A DNA stretch of 16,196 bases, taken from an uncultured Bacteroides sp. (GTDB taxonomy: Bacteria; Bacteroidota; Bacteroidia; Bacteroidales; Bacteroidaceae). The stretch lies in contig CAJKDC010000067.1 in NCBI GenBank assembly GCA_905198575.1, forward strand, positions 1 to 16,196, written 5' to 3'. Position 1 is the stretch's first letter. The number at the start of each line of letters is the position of its first letter. The position numbers and the translations under genes were made by a program. Shown in pieces: positions 5,743 through 13,813 of the stretch. The notes below the pieces were generated by a model. That model had not been told where the DNA came from. It ran no database searches and worked only from the letters and a program-made list of their open reading frames with translations.

Positions 5743-8577
5743 TTAACTTCTGCTGGTTTGTAAGCCTTTGTCAGACAAGCTCATTTCTACGAATCGGGCA
5801 CAATTATTAGGCGGATTCTGCAACAGCAGTTGTTTGATTCTTCCAGCAGCTTCAGGGTCTTTAGCTATCATATATAAATAGCCTCCACCTCCGGCTCCTG
5901 GAAGTTTGTATCCTAAACATAGGTCATCTATCTGGCTGGTAATTGCCTGGACTGTGGCTGGATTTGTGCCGGCATCCAGTAATTGATTTTGTTCCCATGT
6001 TTTTCTTACCAGTTGTCCCATTTTCTCAAAATTACCCAGTTGTATAGCATCATGCAATTCGAGTGCATGTGCTTTCATCTGATTCAGAAGATTCAGGTGA
6101 GAAGTTGAGTTGAGAAACATGCCTCGTACGATTTCTGCTAGAATACCTTTGGCTGTTCGGGTGATACCGGTGTAGTATAGCAAATGACATTTTTTATATT
6201 CTGGGGCTGTAAACAGAAAGTCTGGCATCCATCTTACTACCGGATGTTGGCTCCATCCAGGTTGTGTCTGTAATAGTTTTACACCTTGCAGAACACCTCC
6301 ATATTGGTCTTGCCAGCCTCCTCCTGTAGTAAGCAACTGTTCCAATATCAGCGTGCGGTTACATATCTCTTGTTTGTCCCAACCCAGACCACAGAAATCG
6401 CTCATGGCTCCCAGCACTGTAGAAGCCAGGATAGAGCTGGTGCCCAGCCCGGAACCTGCTGGGATAGCAGAAAGCAATGTAACCTCAATACCTGCTCCGA
6501 AGGCTTTCAACTGTTCTTCCAGTGAAGCGAACTTCTCTGTAGAGAACTCTGGGTCGAATCCTCCTAATACCAAAGCAGCCTTAGGTATGGAGAAGGGTGA
6601 ACCAACTTTGGCAAAATCACGTAATTCCTGGTAAGTGGTTACGACTTCCATAGCGCCCAGGTCGATGGAACGTAAGATTACTTTATATTCTTTACAAGGT
6701 TTGAAATAAACCTGTAAAGGCGGTTGTCCGTTAAGTTCAATAGCCAGATTTACGACATTGCCTCCTTCATTCAGGCAGAACGGAGGAGTGTCTGTCCAGC
6801 CACCTGCCAAGTCAATGCGCACCGGACTTCTTCCCCATACAATCTGGTCTGCATAGACAGATAGACGAGGAGTCTGTTGCTTGTTTACCGTATTAATAAG
6901 TCCTTCACGCATCAGGCCGAATGCTTTTTCTTCCTGTGCTTTGAAGTCTTCGCCTTTGAGCTGGCTTATTCTTGCACGGAACATGGCATCGTTTACTTTG
7001 GTCATGAGCGGTGCTTTTTCGTTTAATGCAGCCGGAAGGGGGAGGTTGTGTTGGGCATAAGCTTCGGCAGCTTCTTGCAAGTTGAGCTGGTAGAATACAC
7101 TCTGTTCATAGTTTTTGGCCAGTTCTACCCAGTTTTCATTACGGAAATTTTCACGCTGTGTTGCCAGTCTGCGCAGGTTTGCGTATGCCGAGATTTCATC
7201 GGCTGACATCTTGCGTGCTTTCGTCCAGATTTCCTTTCCGCTTTCCAGTTCCGGCTCGCTAGTCATCCATCGCATCGCTAGTCCCAGCTCTTCGATTGAT
7301 TCGCTAACAGGGAAAATACGTGCTGCCTGTAAGTCATGGTTCAGTTCGATGTCTTCCGGTTTCAGCCCTCGTACTGCCAGCCATTCTTTTGCGGGAATAC
7401 CCTGGTAAGTAACTTTTTCATCGGCCAGTGCACCTTTAAAGGCATCGTTGAAGCCGTACGGACGGGCAATATATGCTTTCTCTTCCAGAGGAACTACGTC
7501 AATGCAAACTCCGGCCGGCACTTCTATCTGCCATTCATTTACGGGGACACCAGTAATTATATTTTTGTTATGTAGCTTCCATCCTTTTCCGATGTAGCTA
7601 TTTTCAATCCAAGTTTCTGCATTTTCTGCAGTTAACTTGTTTATAACAACAGCGTTCTGTATAAACATAGCCGGATGAGGCTTTACTTTACGATGCATGA
7701 TAGCTCGCTGGTCGTTCACCAGATTCTGTACTGCCAAAGTAGATGAAATCATTTCCCGACTAGTTCCGTAATGATAGAATTCACCTCCCGGTAGTGGCAG
7801 GATAGCAACGCTGAGGCTGTTGAGTTCTTTGTCTTCTATGCGAGGATGTTTTCCCAAAGCCAGTCCAAATTCCGAATACATATCATAGAAAGATAATTTT
7901 CCGTCTTTCATGGAGCGTTCTGCCATAAGTTTTATCGCTTTGTCGCTAAGCAGCCAGATACCGATATCCATCAGAAACAGATAGTCCTGCATCAGTCCTC
8001 CCAACTCTTCTACGGATGGTTTTTGCAGCATGAAATCCAAATGGTCTGGGTTTTGTCGTGATGAAACAAATACACCGTGATTTTTTGCCAGGTTTGGATC
8101 TACCCATAATCCGTAGCATACTACATCAGCTTCTGGTATTTCCTGCAGCGGTTTTTCTGCACGTATATAAACATCGCCACTTGCTATCAATGTATGGAGT
8201 GAAGCGGGAGCTTTCTGCATAATCTGTTCGTAAAGAGGAAGCTGCAGAGACAACAGATTTTGTGTGAGCTTCTGCCCTTTTCCCCATCTGAACACAGGTA
8301 TTGGGGTAAGTATCTTTCCTGATGGGGCATAACCTGGAAGACGTCTGCTTTGTCCGCCGGCATGGAGCAGTATTCTTTTTTCCTTGCCCAGCCATTCACT
8401 GAAATCCGCAGCGTTATCAGCTTGTTGGCATGCCTGTAATAACCAAGTTGTACCTCCTCCGGAGCCCAGCTTACTGCCAATGGGGTCCGAAGTACAAAAC
8501 CATTCTTTGCGGTCTGCCTTTTCTATGTCATAAAAACATTCCACAAGATTGGGTGGAAGCGATAATAATTTTTTCAT
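5743..8577 (-). CDS. fkp: Bifunctional L-fucokinase / L-fucose-1-phosphate guanylyltransferase
   Basis: This cytoplasmic enzyme phosphorylates free L-fucose and joins the product to GMP from GTP, giving GDP-L-fucose for fucosylated capsule and glycoproteins. The 944-residue length matches the Bacteroides Fkp family (about 950). The N-terminal half is the guanylyltransferase: LHAGGQSRRLPGYAPSGK at 71-88 is the nucleotidyltransferase loop. The C-terminal half is a GHMP kinase with three motifs: PVRIDLAGGWTDTPP (585-599), the ATP loop PAGSGLGTSS (706-715) and LPGAGGGGY (892-900). GGWQDQYGG (753-761) carries a likely catalytic Asp. No frameshift or missing motif is seen. The gene stands alone, divergent from sppA, with its own candidate promoter and a strong terminator. 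Its base composition is somewhat richer in GC than the receptor cluster beside it. The identification is secure. Confidence 0.96.
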   Translation of the reverse strand: MKKLLSLPPNLVECFYDIEKADRKEWFCTSDPIGSKLGSGGGTTWLLQACQQADNAADFSEWLGKEKRILLHAGGQSRRLPGYAPSGKILTPIPVFRWGKGQKLTQNLLSLQLPLYEQIMQKAPASLHTLIASGDVYIRAEKPLQEIPEADVVCYGLWVDPNLAKNHGVFVSSRQNPDHLDFMLQKPSVEELGGLMQDYLFLMDIGIWLLSDKAIKLMAERSMKDGKLSFYDMYSEFGLALGKHPRIEDKELNSLSVAILPLPGGEFYHYGTSREMISSTLAVQNLVNDQRAIMHRKVKPHPAMFIQNAVVINKLTAENAETWIENSYIGKGWKLHNKNIITGVPVNEWQIEVPAGVCIDVVPLEEKAYIARPYGFNDAFKGALADEKVTYQGIPAKEWLAVRGLKPEDIELNHDLQAARIFPVSESIEELGLAMRWMTSEPELESGKEIWTKARKMSADEISAYANLRRLATQRENFRNENWVELAKNYEQSVFYQLNLQEAAEAYAQHNLPLPAALNEKAPLMTKVNDAMFRARISQLKGEDFKAQEEKAFGLMREGLINTVNKQQTPRLSVYADQIVWGRSPVRIDLAGGWTDTPPFCLNEGGNVVNLAIELNGQPPLQVYFKPCKEYKVILRSIDLGAMEVVTTYQELRDFAKVGSPFSIPKAALVLGGFDPEFSTEKFASLEEQLKAFGAGIEVTLLSAIPAGSGLGTSSILASTVLGAMSDFCGLGWDKQEICNRTLILEQLLTTGGGWQDQYGGVLQGVKLLQTQPGWSQHPVVRWMPDFLFTAPEYKKCHLLYYTGITRTAKGILAEIVRGMFLNSTSHLNLLNQMKAHALELHDAIQLGNFEKMGQLVRKTWEQNQLLDAGTNPATVQAITSQIDDLCLGYKLPGAGGGGYLYMIAKDPEAAGRIKQLLLQNPPNNCARFVEMSLSDKGLQTSRS

Positions 8578-8602
8578 TTTGAGTAAAATTGGTTTCTTGT
8601 TG

Positions 8603-8634
8603 CAAAGGTGCTGATTTTCTGTTAAAAAAACAAT
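8603..8634 (-). promoter_or_regulatory. fkp: Candidate fkp promoter
   Basis: On the minus strand, CACCTTTG (8603-8610) is one base off the TAnnTTTG pattern. ATTG (8631-8634) lies 20 nt upstream at the -33 position. The implied start is about 20 nt before the fkp ATG. The surrounding 12-mer GTTGCAAAGGTG (plus strand, 8599-8610) recurs at 16136-16147. Confidence 0.45.
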
Positions 8635-8681
8635 CTATACATCTCTGAAATATGCGTATATGTCAAAAGTCAATTCAATCT

Positions 8682-8712
8682 TTTGAATATTCGTTCTAAT
8701 CTATTATTTTTG
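8682..8712 (+). promoter_or_regulatory. sppA: Promoter of the sppA-lpxK-punA-thiL operon
   Basis: TTTG (8682-8685) and TATTTTTG (8705-8712) are separated by exactly 19 nt, a full match to the Bacteroidetes -33/-7 pattern. The sppA ATG lies 24 nt further on. A 6-bp inverted repeat, ATTCAA / TTGAAT with a 4-nt spacer (8673-8688), overlaps the -33 element and could be an operator. Confidence 0.65.
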
Positions 8713-8736
8713 TTATAAATATAATTCTTGGTTTTT

Positions 8737-10500
8737 ATGAAAGATTTTCTGAAATATACCTTAGCTACGGTAGTTGGACTGGTGGTTACAGGTATCGTAA
8801 TGTCTATTTTAGGCATTGTGTCCTTGGCAGGTTTTCTGTCTGCATCTCAGGCGGAAACAAGTGTAAAGAAAAATTCGGTTTTTGTCTTACAGTTTAAAGG
8901 AAATTTGTCCGAACGCTCTACATCTACCCCTTTGGATAATTTGCTGAGTGATAATTTCAGCAATATAGGCTTGGATGATGTCTTGGCTTCTATTCGTAAG
9001 GCAAAGGAACATAAGGATATTTCCGGTATCTATTTTAATCCATCTTTTTTAGTTACTTCGTTTGCGTCCTTACAGGAAATCCGTGATGCATTGGTTGATT
9101 TTAAGCAGAGTGGAAAATTTTTGGTTGCTTATGCCGACCAATATACTGCAGGTATGTATTATTTGGCAAGTGTGGCCGATAAGGTAATAGTCAATCCTTC
9201 GGGAGCTATTTCGTGGCATGGTCTTTCTTCACAGCCTGTATTTTTTAAAGATTTGCTTGCAAAGGTAGGAGTAGAAATGCAGATATTCAAAGTTGGAACC
9301 TATAAATCCGCTGTAGAACCGTTCATTGCAACCGAGATGAGTCCTGCTAACCGTGAACAGGTAACTGCTTTTTTAGGTTCTATTTGGAGTCAGCTGGTAA
9401 ACGATATTTCGGTATCCAGAAATATCCCTGCTGATTCTTTGAATGCTTATGCAGACCGTGTGATGGATTTGCAGCCGGCAGAAACTTATATCCAGAATCA
9501 TTTGGCCGATACGTTGTTATATCAAGATGGAGTGTTGGCTTATCTGAAAAAGCTTACTGATACAGATGAAGATGACAAGCTGGAAACACTTACACTGGAA
9601 GACATGATTCATGTAAAACAGAATGTTCCTAAGGATAAGAGCGGTAATATTATTGCGGTATATTATGCTTTTGGAGAAATTGATAATCCTTCATCTGCAT
9701 CTATGGAAGGTATCAGTTCAGCTAAGGTTGTCAACGATTTGCGTAAGTTGCGTGAGGATGAACATGTCAAGGCGGTGGTACTCCGTGTGAATTCACCGGG
9801 TGGAAGTGCGTATGGTTCTGAACAGATGTGGCGTGAGGTTAATTTGCTTAAAGCCGAAAAACCAGTGATTGTTTCGATGGGTGACTATGCAGCATCTGGC
9901 GGATATTATATGTCGTGTGCTGCCGATTATATTGTGGCTGAGCCTACTACATTGACAGGTTCTATAGGTATATTCGGTATGATTCCCAATATGGAAGGTT
10001 TGCTTACAGATAAATTGGAACTTCATTTTGATGTTGTTAAGACGAATCAGATGTCGGATTTCGGCAGTTTGAACCGTCCTTTCTCAGCCGACGAGCGGGC
10101 GTTGATGCAGAATTATATTGAAAATGGTTATAAACTTTTTATAAATCGCTGTGCAGCAGGACGTAAAATGAGTCAGCAGGATATAGAAAAAATAGCCGAA
10201 GGACGTGTTTGGACTGGTCGTGCCGCATTAGAACTCGGACTGGTAGACGAGTTAGGTGGACTGGCTCGTGCAACTGAAGTTGCTGTAGAGCGTGCGGGTG
10301 TAGAGCATTATACAGTGTTGAACTATCCAGAAAAAGAAAATATCTTATCCAGTATTATGGGTGTTACTCCTGAGCGATATATCAACAGTAAAGCCGAGCA
10401 AGTTTTCGGACCTTATTATAATGGCGTGCAGTTGCTTCGTCAGGTAGAACAGATGGATCAGATTCAAGCACGTATACCATTTGATTTGAATATACGCTAA
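8737..10500 (+). CDS. sppA: Signal peptide peptidase SppA, 67-kDa type
   Basis: Counted from the ATG at 8737, the protein has 587 residues. The frame also runs back to a TTG at 8728, but that would add only three residues and leave a very short leader. It is an inner-membrane serine protease that degrades cleaved signal peptides. An N-terminal membrane segment (about residues 7-33) is followed by the two tandem S49 domains of the long, E. coli-type form (usually about 600 residues). The expected Ser-Lys dyad is visible: Lys190 in VGTYKSAVEP of the first domain, and Ser387 in DYAASGGYYMSC of the second. NSPGGSAYGSE and TLTGSIGIFG are further family motifs. It is the first gene of a four-gene operon and is followed 1 nt later by lpxK; the partners share only an envelope or housekeeping theme. 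Confidence 0.95.
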   Translation: MKDFLKYTLATVVGLVVTGIVMSILGIVSLAGFLSASQAETSVKKNSVFVLQFKGNLSERSTSTPLDNLLSDNFSNIGLDDVLASIRKAKEHKDISGIYFNPSFLVTSFASLQEIRDALVDFKQSGKFLVAYADQYTAGMYYLASVADKVIVNPSGAISWHGLSSQPVFFKDLLAKVGVEMQIFKVGTYKSAVEPFIATEMSPANREQVTAFLGSIWSQLVNDISVSRNIPADSLNAYADRVMDLQPAETYIQNHLADTLLYQDGVLAYLKKLTDTDEDDKLETLTLEDMIHVKQNVPKDKSGNIIAVYYAFGEIDNPSSASMEGISSAKVVNDLRKLREDEHVKAVVLRVNSPGGSAYGSEQMWREVNLLKAEKPVIVSMGDYAASGGYYMSCAADYIVAEPTTLTGSIGIFGMIPNMEGLLTDKLELHFDVVKTNQMSDFGSLNRPFSADERALMQNYIENGYKLFINRCAAGRKMSQQDIEKIAEGRVWTGRAALELGLVDELGGLARATEVAVERAGVEHYTVLNYPEKENILSSIMGVTPERYINSKAEQVFGPYYNGVQLLRQVEQMDQIQARIPFDLNIR

Positions 10501-10501
10501 T

Positions 10502-11596
10502 ATGAATCAGAGTCCGAAAATTTATTATGCTTTGCTGCCTTTTGCTTGGCTTTACGGATTAGTTCTTCATTTGAGGAATAAACTGTTTGATTGGCATTGG
10601 CTTAAGTCCCGCAAATTTCCGATTCCCGTTATTGTTATCGGGAATCTTGCTGTGGGAGGCACAGGTAAGACGCCACATACAGAGTATCTGATCCGTCTTT
10701 TACAGCCGAATTATAATCTTGCTGTATTGAGCAGGGGATATAAGCGTAAAAGTAAAGGGTTTCGATTGGCAGGAGCGGATACGGCTATGAACGAAATTGG
10801 TGATGAACCTTTTCAGATGGCATGTAAGTATCCGGCTGTGCAGGTGGCGGTTGATGCAGACCGTTGTCATGGCATTGATTGCTTGATGCAAAAAGTGAAA
10901 CCTGCTCCACAAGTATTTTTGTTGGATGATGCTTATCAGCATCGGTATGTGAAACCAGGATTAGCTATACTATTGACAGACTACAACCGGCTGTTTACAC
11001 GTGATTGTTTGCTACCGGCTGGGCGTCTGCGGGAATCTGTCTCGGGAAAGAGTCGGGCAGATATTGTAATAGTTTCTAAATGTCCGGATAATCTTACATT
11101 TGCACAGCAGGAGTCTATTCGTAATGAATTGGCACTATTTGCTCAGCAGCAGTTGTATTTTACAACTTTGAAATATGGTAAATTACGGCCCCTTTTTACA
11201 AAAAAAGTAGAATGTGATTTGGACTCATTGCAGACGGACAAGCATGTACTATTAGTTACAGGGATAGCTTCACCGGTGAGGCTTATTGATGACTTGAAAC
11301 ACTATACGCCTAACATTCATCCGGTAATCTTTCCCGATCACCATAATTTTACAGCAGGTGACATGCAGCAGATAGTTGTTGCCTTTCAGCAATTGCCGGA
11401 ACAAGAACGTATTTTGATTACTACTGAGAAAGATGCGGCTCGTCTGATAGCTCATCCACAATTGCCTGAAAAGTTAAAACCTTACATATATGTACTTCCT
11501 GTGGAAGTACAGTTCCTTAATGAACAACAAACATTGTTTAATCAGAAAATTATTGAGTATGTTAGAAAAAATTCAAGAAACAGCAGCTTATCTTAA
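10502..11596 (+). CDS. lpxK: Tetraacyldisaccharide 4'-kinase (lipid A synthesis)
   Basis: LpxK phosphorylates the 4' position of the lipid A disaccharide, using ATP at the inner-membrane face. The protein has 364 residues, within the family range. The P-loop VIGNLAVGGTGKTP spans about 45-58. Other LpxK motifs are DDAYQHR (142-148), the LPAGRLRE block (171-178) and TTEKDAARL near 307-315. Many Bacteroides lipid A species are mono-phosphorylated at position 1 because LpxF removes the 4' phosphate after this step, so LpxK is still needed. The N-terminus has a hydrophobic stretch (about 9-22) suited to membrane association. The gene begins 1 nt after the sppA stop and its last 38 nt overlap the start of punA in another frame, pointing to coupled translation. 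Confidence 0.95.
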   Translation: MNQSPKIYYALLPFAWLYGLVLHLRNKLFDWHWLKSRKFPIPVIVIGNLAVGGTGKTPHTEYLIRLLQPNYNLAVLSRGYKRKSKGFRLAGADTAMNEIGDEPFQMACKYPAVQVAVDADRCHGIDCLMQKVKPAPQVFLLDDAYQHRYVKPGLAILLTDYNRLFTRDCLLPAGRLRESVSGKSRADIVIVSKCPDNLTFAQQESIRNELALFAQQQLYFTTLKYGKLRPLFTKKVECDLDSLQTDKHVLLVTGIASPVRLIDDLKHYTPNIHPVIFPDHHNFTAGDMQQIVVAFQQLPEQERILITTEKDAARLIAHPQLPEKLKPYIYVLPVEVQFLNEQQTLFNQKIIEYVRKNSRNSSLS

Positions 11597-12368
11597 AGCT
11601 AAAATGCACACTCATCCCGAAACTGCTATTATTTTGGGGACAGGTTTAGGTAGTTTGGTACACGAAATAACCGATAAATACGAAATAAACTATGCTGATA
11701 TTCCTAATTTCCCCGTGTCAACCGTTGAAGGTCATAGTGGAAAACTGATTTTCGGTAAACTGGGGGATAAGGATATTATGGCTATGCAGGGACGTTTTCA
11801 TTTTTATGAAGGCTATTCTATGAAAGAAGTAACTTTCCCTGTACGTGTTATGCGTGAGCTGGGCATTAAAACACTTTTCGTTTCCAATGCGGCTGGTGGA
11901 ACGAATCCGGATTTTGAGATTGGCGATTTGATGATCATTACCGATCATATTAACTTTTTCCCCGAACATCCACTGCGTGGAAAAAATATTGAATACGGTC
12001 CTCGATTCCCGGATATGAGCGAGGCTTATTCTAAAAAACTTATTGCTCAGGCATTGGAAATTGCAGCTGAAAAAGGAATCTGTGTGCGTCAGGGTGTTTA
12101 TATCGGAACACAGGGACCTACTTTTGAAACACCTTCTGAATATAAGATGTTCCGTATCTTAGGAGCTGATGCCGTAGGTATGTCTACTGTGCCCGAAGTA
12201 ATTGTTGCTAATCATTGCGGTATAAAGGTATTTGGTATTTCAGTGATTACAGACTTGGGTGTGGAAGGAAAAATCGTGGAAGTGTCACACGAGGAAGTAC
12301 AGAAAGCAGCTGATGCCGCACAGCCTCGCATGACAACTATAATGAGAGAACTGATAAACAAAGCGTGA
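11559..12368 (+). CDS. punA: Purine nucleoside phosphorylase, trimeric PNP/MTAP class
   Basis: This enzyme splits purine nucleosides with phosphate into free base and ribose-1-phosphate (purine salvage, cytoplasm). I use the ATG at 11559 (MLEKIQE...), which gives 269 residues, the normal size. A frame extension to 11490 would add 23 residues that lie inside lpxK and look unlike the family. Motifs are GTGLGS (27-32), HSG (59-61), QGRFHFYEG (77-85), SNAAGG (109-114), GPTFETPSE (186-194) and GMSTVPE (207-213). Glu194 matches the base-binding Glu201 of human PNP. Human Asn243 is replaced by Asp232 (ITD instead of ITN), a position known to control 6-oxo versus 6-amino purine preference, so adenosine use is possible. 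It is the third gene of the operon and is probably translated by coupling from lpxK. Confidence 0.94.
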   Translation: MLEKIQETAAYLKAKMHTHPETAIILGTGLGSLVHEITDKYEINYADIPNFPVSTVEGHSGKLIFGKLGDKDIMAMQGRFHFYEGYSMKEVTFPVRVMRELGIKTLFVSNAAGGTNPDFEIGDLMIITDHINFFPEHPLRGKNIEYGPRFPDMSEAYSKKLIAQALEIAAEKGICVRQGVYIGTQGPTFETPSEYKMFRILGADAVGMSTVPEVIVANHCGIKVFGISVITDLGVEGKIVEVSHEEVQKAADAAQPRMTTIMRELINKA

Positions 12369-12371
12369 TTT

Positions 12372-13418
12372 ATGTACGAAGGAAAAAGAACAGAAATTTC
12401 TACATTGGGCGAGTTTGGCCTTATAAAACACCTTACTCAAGATATTCGTTTGGAGAATAAGCAGAGTTGCTATGGCATAGGTGATGATGCGGCTGTATTG
12501 GAATATCCAGATAAACAAATTTTGGTGACAACCGATTTGTTGATGGAGGGAGTTCATTTTGATTTGGTGTATACTCCATTGAAACATTTGGGGTATAAGT
12601 CGGCTATGGTGAACTTTTCTGATATTTACGCAATGAATGGTATGCCTAAGCAGATAACCGTTTCGTTAGCCGTATCTAAACGTTTTTGTATTGAAGATTT
12701 GGAACAATTTTATGATGGCCTTCGTTTGGCTTGTGAACAGCATCATGTTGATATCGTAGGTGGTGATACGACTTCTTCTGTTACAGGATTAGCCATTTCG
12801 ATTACGTGCATAGGCGAAGCGTCTAAAGAAAATGTAGTATACCGTAACGGAGCCAAAGATACAGATTTGATATGTGTGACAGGTGACTTGGGGGCAGCTT
12901 ATATGGGACTGCAGTTGCTTGAGCGTGAGAAGGCTGTTTTTCAGGGTGAAAAAGAAGTACAGCCTGACTTTGCAGGAAAAGAATATCTTTTGGAGCGTAT
13001 TCTTAAGCCAGAAGCACGTCGGGATATTATAGAGAAGTTGGCCGAGAAGGGAATCCGTCCTACCGCTATGATGGATATTTCAGATGGTCTGTCGTCTGAG
13101 TTGATGCATATTTGTTCACAGAGTAAAACCGGATGCCGTGTGTACGAAGAACGCATTCCTATCGATTATCAGACAGCTGTTATGGCCGAGGAGTTTAATA
13201 TGAACCTTACGACGTGTGCATTGAACGGAGGAGAGGATTATGAACTGCTTTTCACTGTTCCTTTGACTGCGCATGAAGATGTAAGTCAGATTCCAGGTGT
13301 GAAGGTAATAGGTCATATAACAAAAGAGGAGTTGGGCTGTGCGCTGGTTACTCGTGATGGAAATGAGTTAGAGTTAAAAGCTCAAGGCTGGAATCCTCTT
13401 CGTGAAGAGAACGCTTGA
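12372..13418 (+). CDS. thiL: Thiamine-monophosphate kinase
   Basis: ThiL makes the active cofactor thiamine diphosphate from thiamine monophosphate and ATP in the cytoplasm. The protein has 348 residues, the usual size. The AIRS/PurM-like fold motifs appear in order: GIGDDAAV (35-42), TTDLLMEGVHF (53-63), NFSDIYAMNGMP (81-92), GGDTTSS (130-136), VTGDLGAA (169-176), MDISDGLSSEL (234-244) and NGGEDYELLF (285-294). The Asp-rich sites for magnesium and ATP are intact. The start lies 3 nt after the punA stop, so it closes the sppA-lpxK-punA-thiL operon, followed by a terminator at 13449-13485. No TPP riboswitch is seen upstream of the gene or of the operon, and no other thiamine gene is nearby. 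Confidence 0.95.
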   Translation: MYEGKRTEISTLGEFGLIKHLTQDIRLENKQSCYGIGDDAAVLEYPDKQILVTTDLLMEGVHFDLVYTPLKHLGYKSAMVNFSDIYAMNGMPKQITVSLAVSKRFCIEDLEQFYDGLRLACEQHHVDIVGGDTTSSVTGLAISITCIGEASKENVVYRNGAKDTDLICVTGDLGAAYMGLQLLEREKAVFQGEKEVQPDFAGKEYLLERILKPEARRDIIEKLAEKGIRPTAMMDISDGLSSELMHICSQSKTGCRVYEERIPIDYQTAVMAEEFNMNLTTCALNGGEDYELLFTVPLTAHEDVSQIPGVKVIGHITKEELGCALVTRDGNELELKAQGWNPLREENA

Positions 13419-13448
13419 TTTTTATTCAAAATTGGGACTAAAATTACA

Positions 13449-13485
13449 AAATCCGCAAAAAAAATAAGTTTTTGCGGATTTTTTT
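13449..13485 (+). terminator. Operon terminator after thiL
   Basis: A 13-bp stem AAATCCGCAAAAA (13449-13461) / TTTTTGCGGATTT (13469-13481) with a 7-nt loop is followed by further Ts to 13485. It is a classic intrinsic terminator, 30 nt past the thiL stop codon. Confidence 0.85.
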
Positions 13486-13495
13486 ATTCAAAAAG

Positions 13496-13526
13496 TTTGG
13501 AGATTCAAAAATAAATACTACCTTTG
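13496..13526 (+). promoter_or_regulatory. tRNA-Phe promoter
   Basis: TTTG (13496-13499) and TACCTTTG (13519-13526) are separated by 19 nt and fully match the Bacteroidetes -33/-7 pattern. Transcription should start near 13531, leaving a 5' leader of about 25 nt for RNase P to remove. Confidence 0.75.
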
Positions 13527-13556
13527 CACCGCAATCGAGAGATAAAGATGCAAATT

Positions 13557-13629
13557 GGTGCCATAGCTCAGTTGGTAGAGCAAAGGACTGAAAATCCTTG
13601 TGTCCCCGGTTCGATTCCTGGTGGCACCA
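13557..13629 (+). tRNA. tRNA-Phe (anticodon GAA)
   Basis: The full cloverleaf has 73 nt: acceptor GGTGCCA / TGGCACC, D-stem GCTC / GAGC, anticodon stem AAGGA / TCCTT around CTGAAAA (GAA anticodon, phenylalanine), a 5-nt variable loop, a T-loop TTCGATT and discriminator A. The T-stem CCCGG / CCTGG has one C-U mismatch at 51-63. The 3' CCA is not fully encoded (the sequence after the discriminator is CAG), so CCA must be added after transcription. It is a single-gene unit with its own promoter and terminator. Confidence 0.96.
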
Positions 13630-13634
13630 CAGAG

Positions 13635-13667
13635 AAGTCAAGTAAAGCGATTTACTTGACTTTTTTT
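13635..13667 (+). terminator. tRNA-Phe terminator
   Basis: A 12-bp perfect stem AAGTCAAGTAAA (13635-13646) / TTTACTTGACTT (13651-13662) with a GCGA tetraloop runs into seven Ts (13661-13667), only 5 nt after the tRNA. Confidence 0.9.
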
Positions 13668-13686
13668 GTATCTATTTTATGACTTC

Positions 13687-13719
13687 TTAGTCATTCTTTG
13701 ACAGATAATGTTAACTTTG
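13687..13719 (+). promoter_or_regulatory. Candidate promoter of the M23 peptidase gene
   Basis: TAACTTTG (13712-13719) fits TAnnTTTG exactly. TTAG (13687-13690) lies 21 nt upstream as an imperfect -33 element. A better TTTG at 13697-13700 is only 11 nt away, too close. The leader would be about 90 nt long. Confidence 0.45.
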
Positions 13720-13813
13720 TGAATCTATGAAATCGCAGTGTAGTACAAATGTGCTAATCAGGTAGGATACATTGCATCAATTTCCTAAAAATAATCAGAT
13801 AAACGACAAAATT

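Noticed and set aside
11490..11558. Upstream in-frame start for punA
   Set aside because: The extra 23 residues lie inside lpxK and exceed the family's usual N-terminus.
13444..13641. 65-codon minus-strand open frame
   Set aside because: It is antisense to tRNA-Phe and its promoter and terminator; the translation is the usual spurious peptide obtained across tRNA genes.
13697..13700. TTTG as the -33 element of the M23 promoter
   Set aside because: Spacing to the -7 element is 11 nt, far below the usual 19-21.
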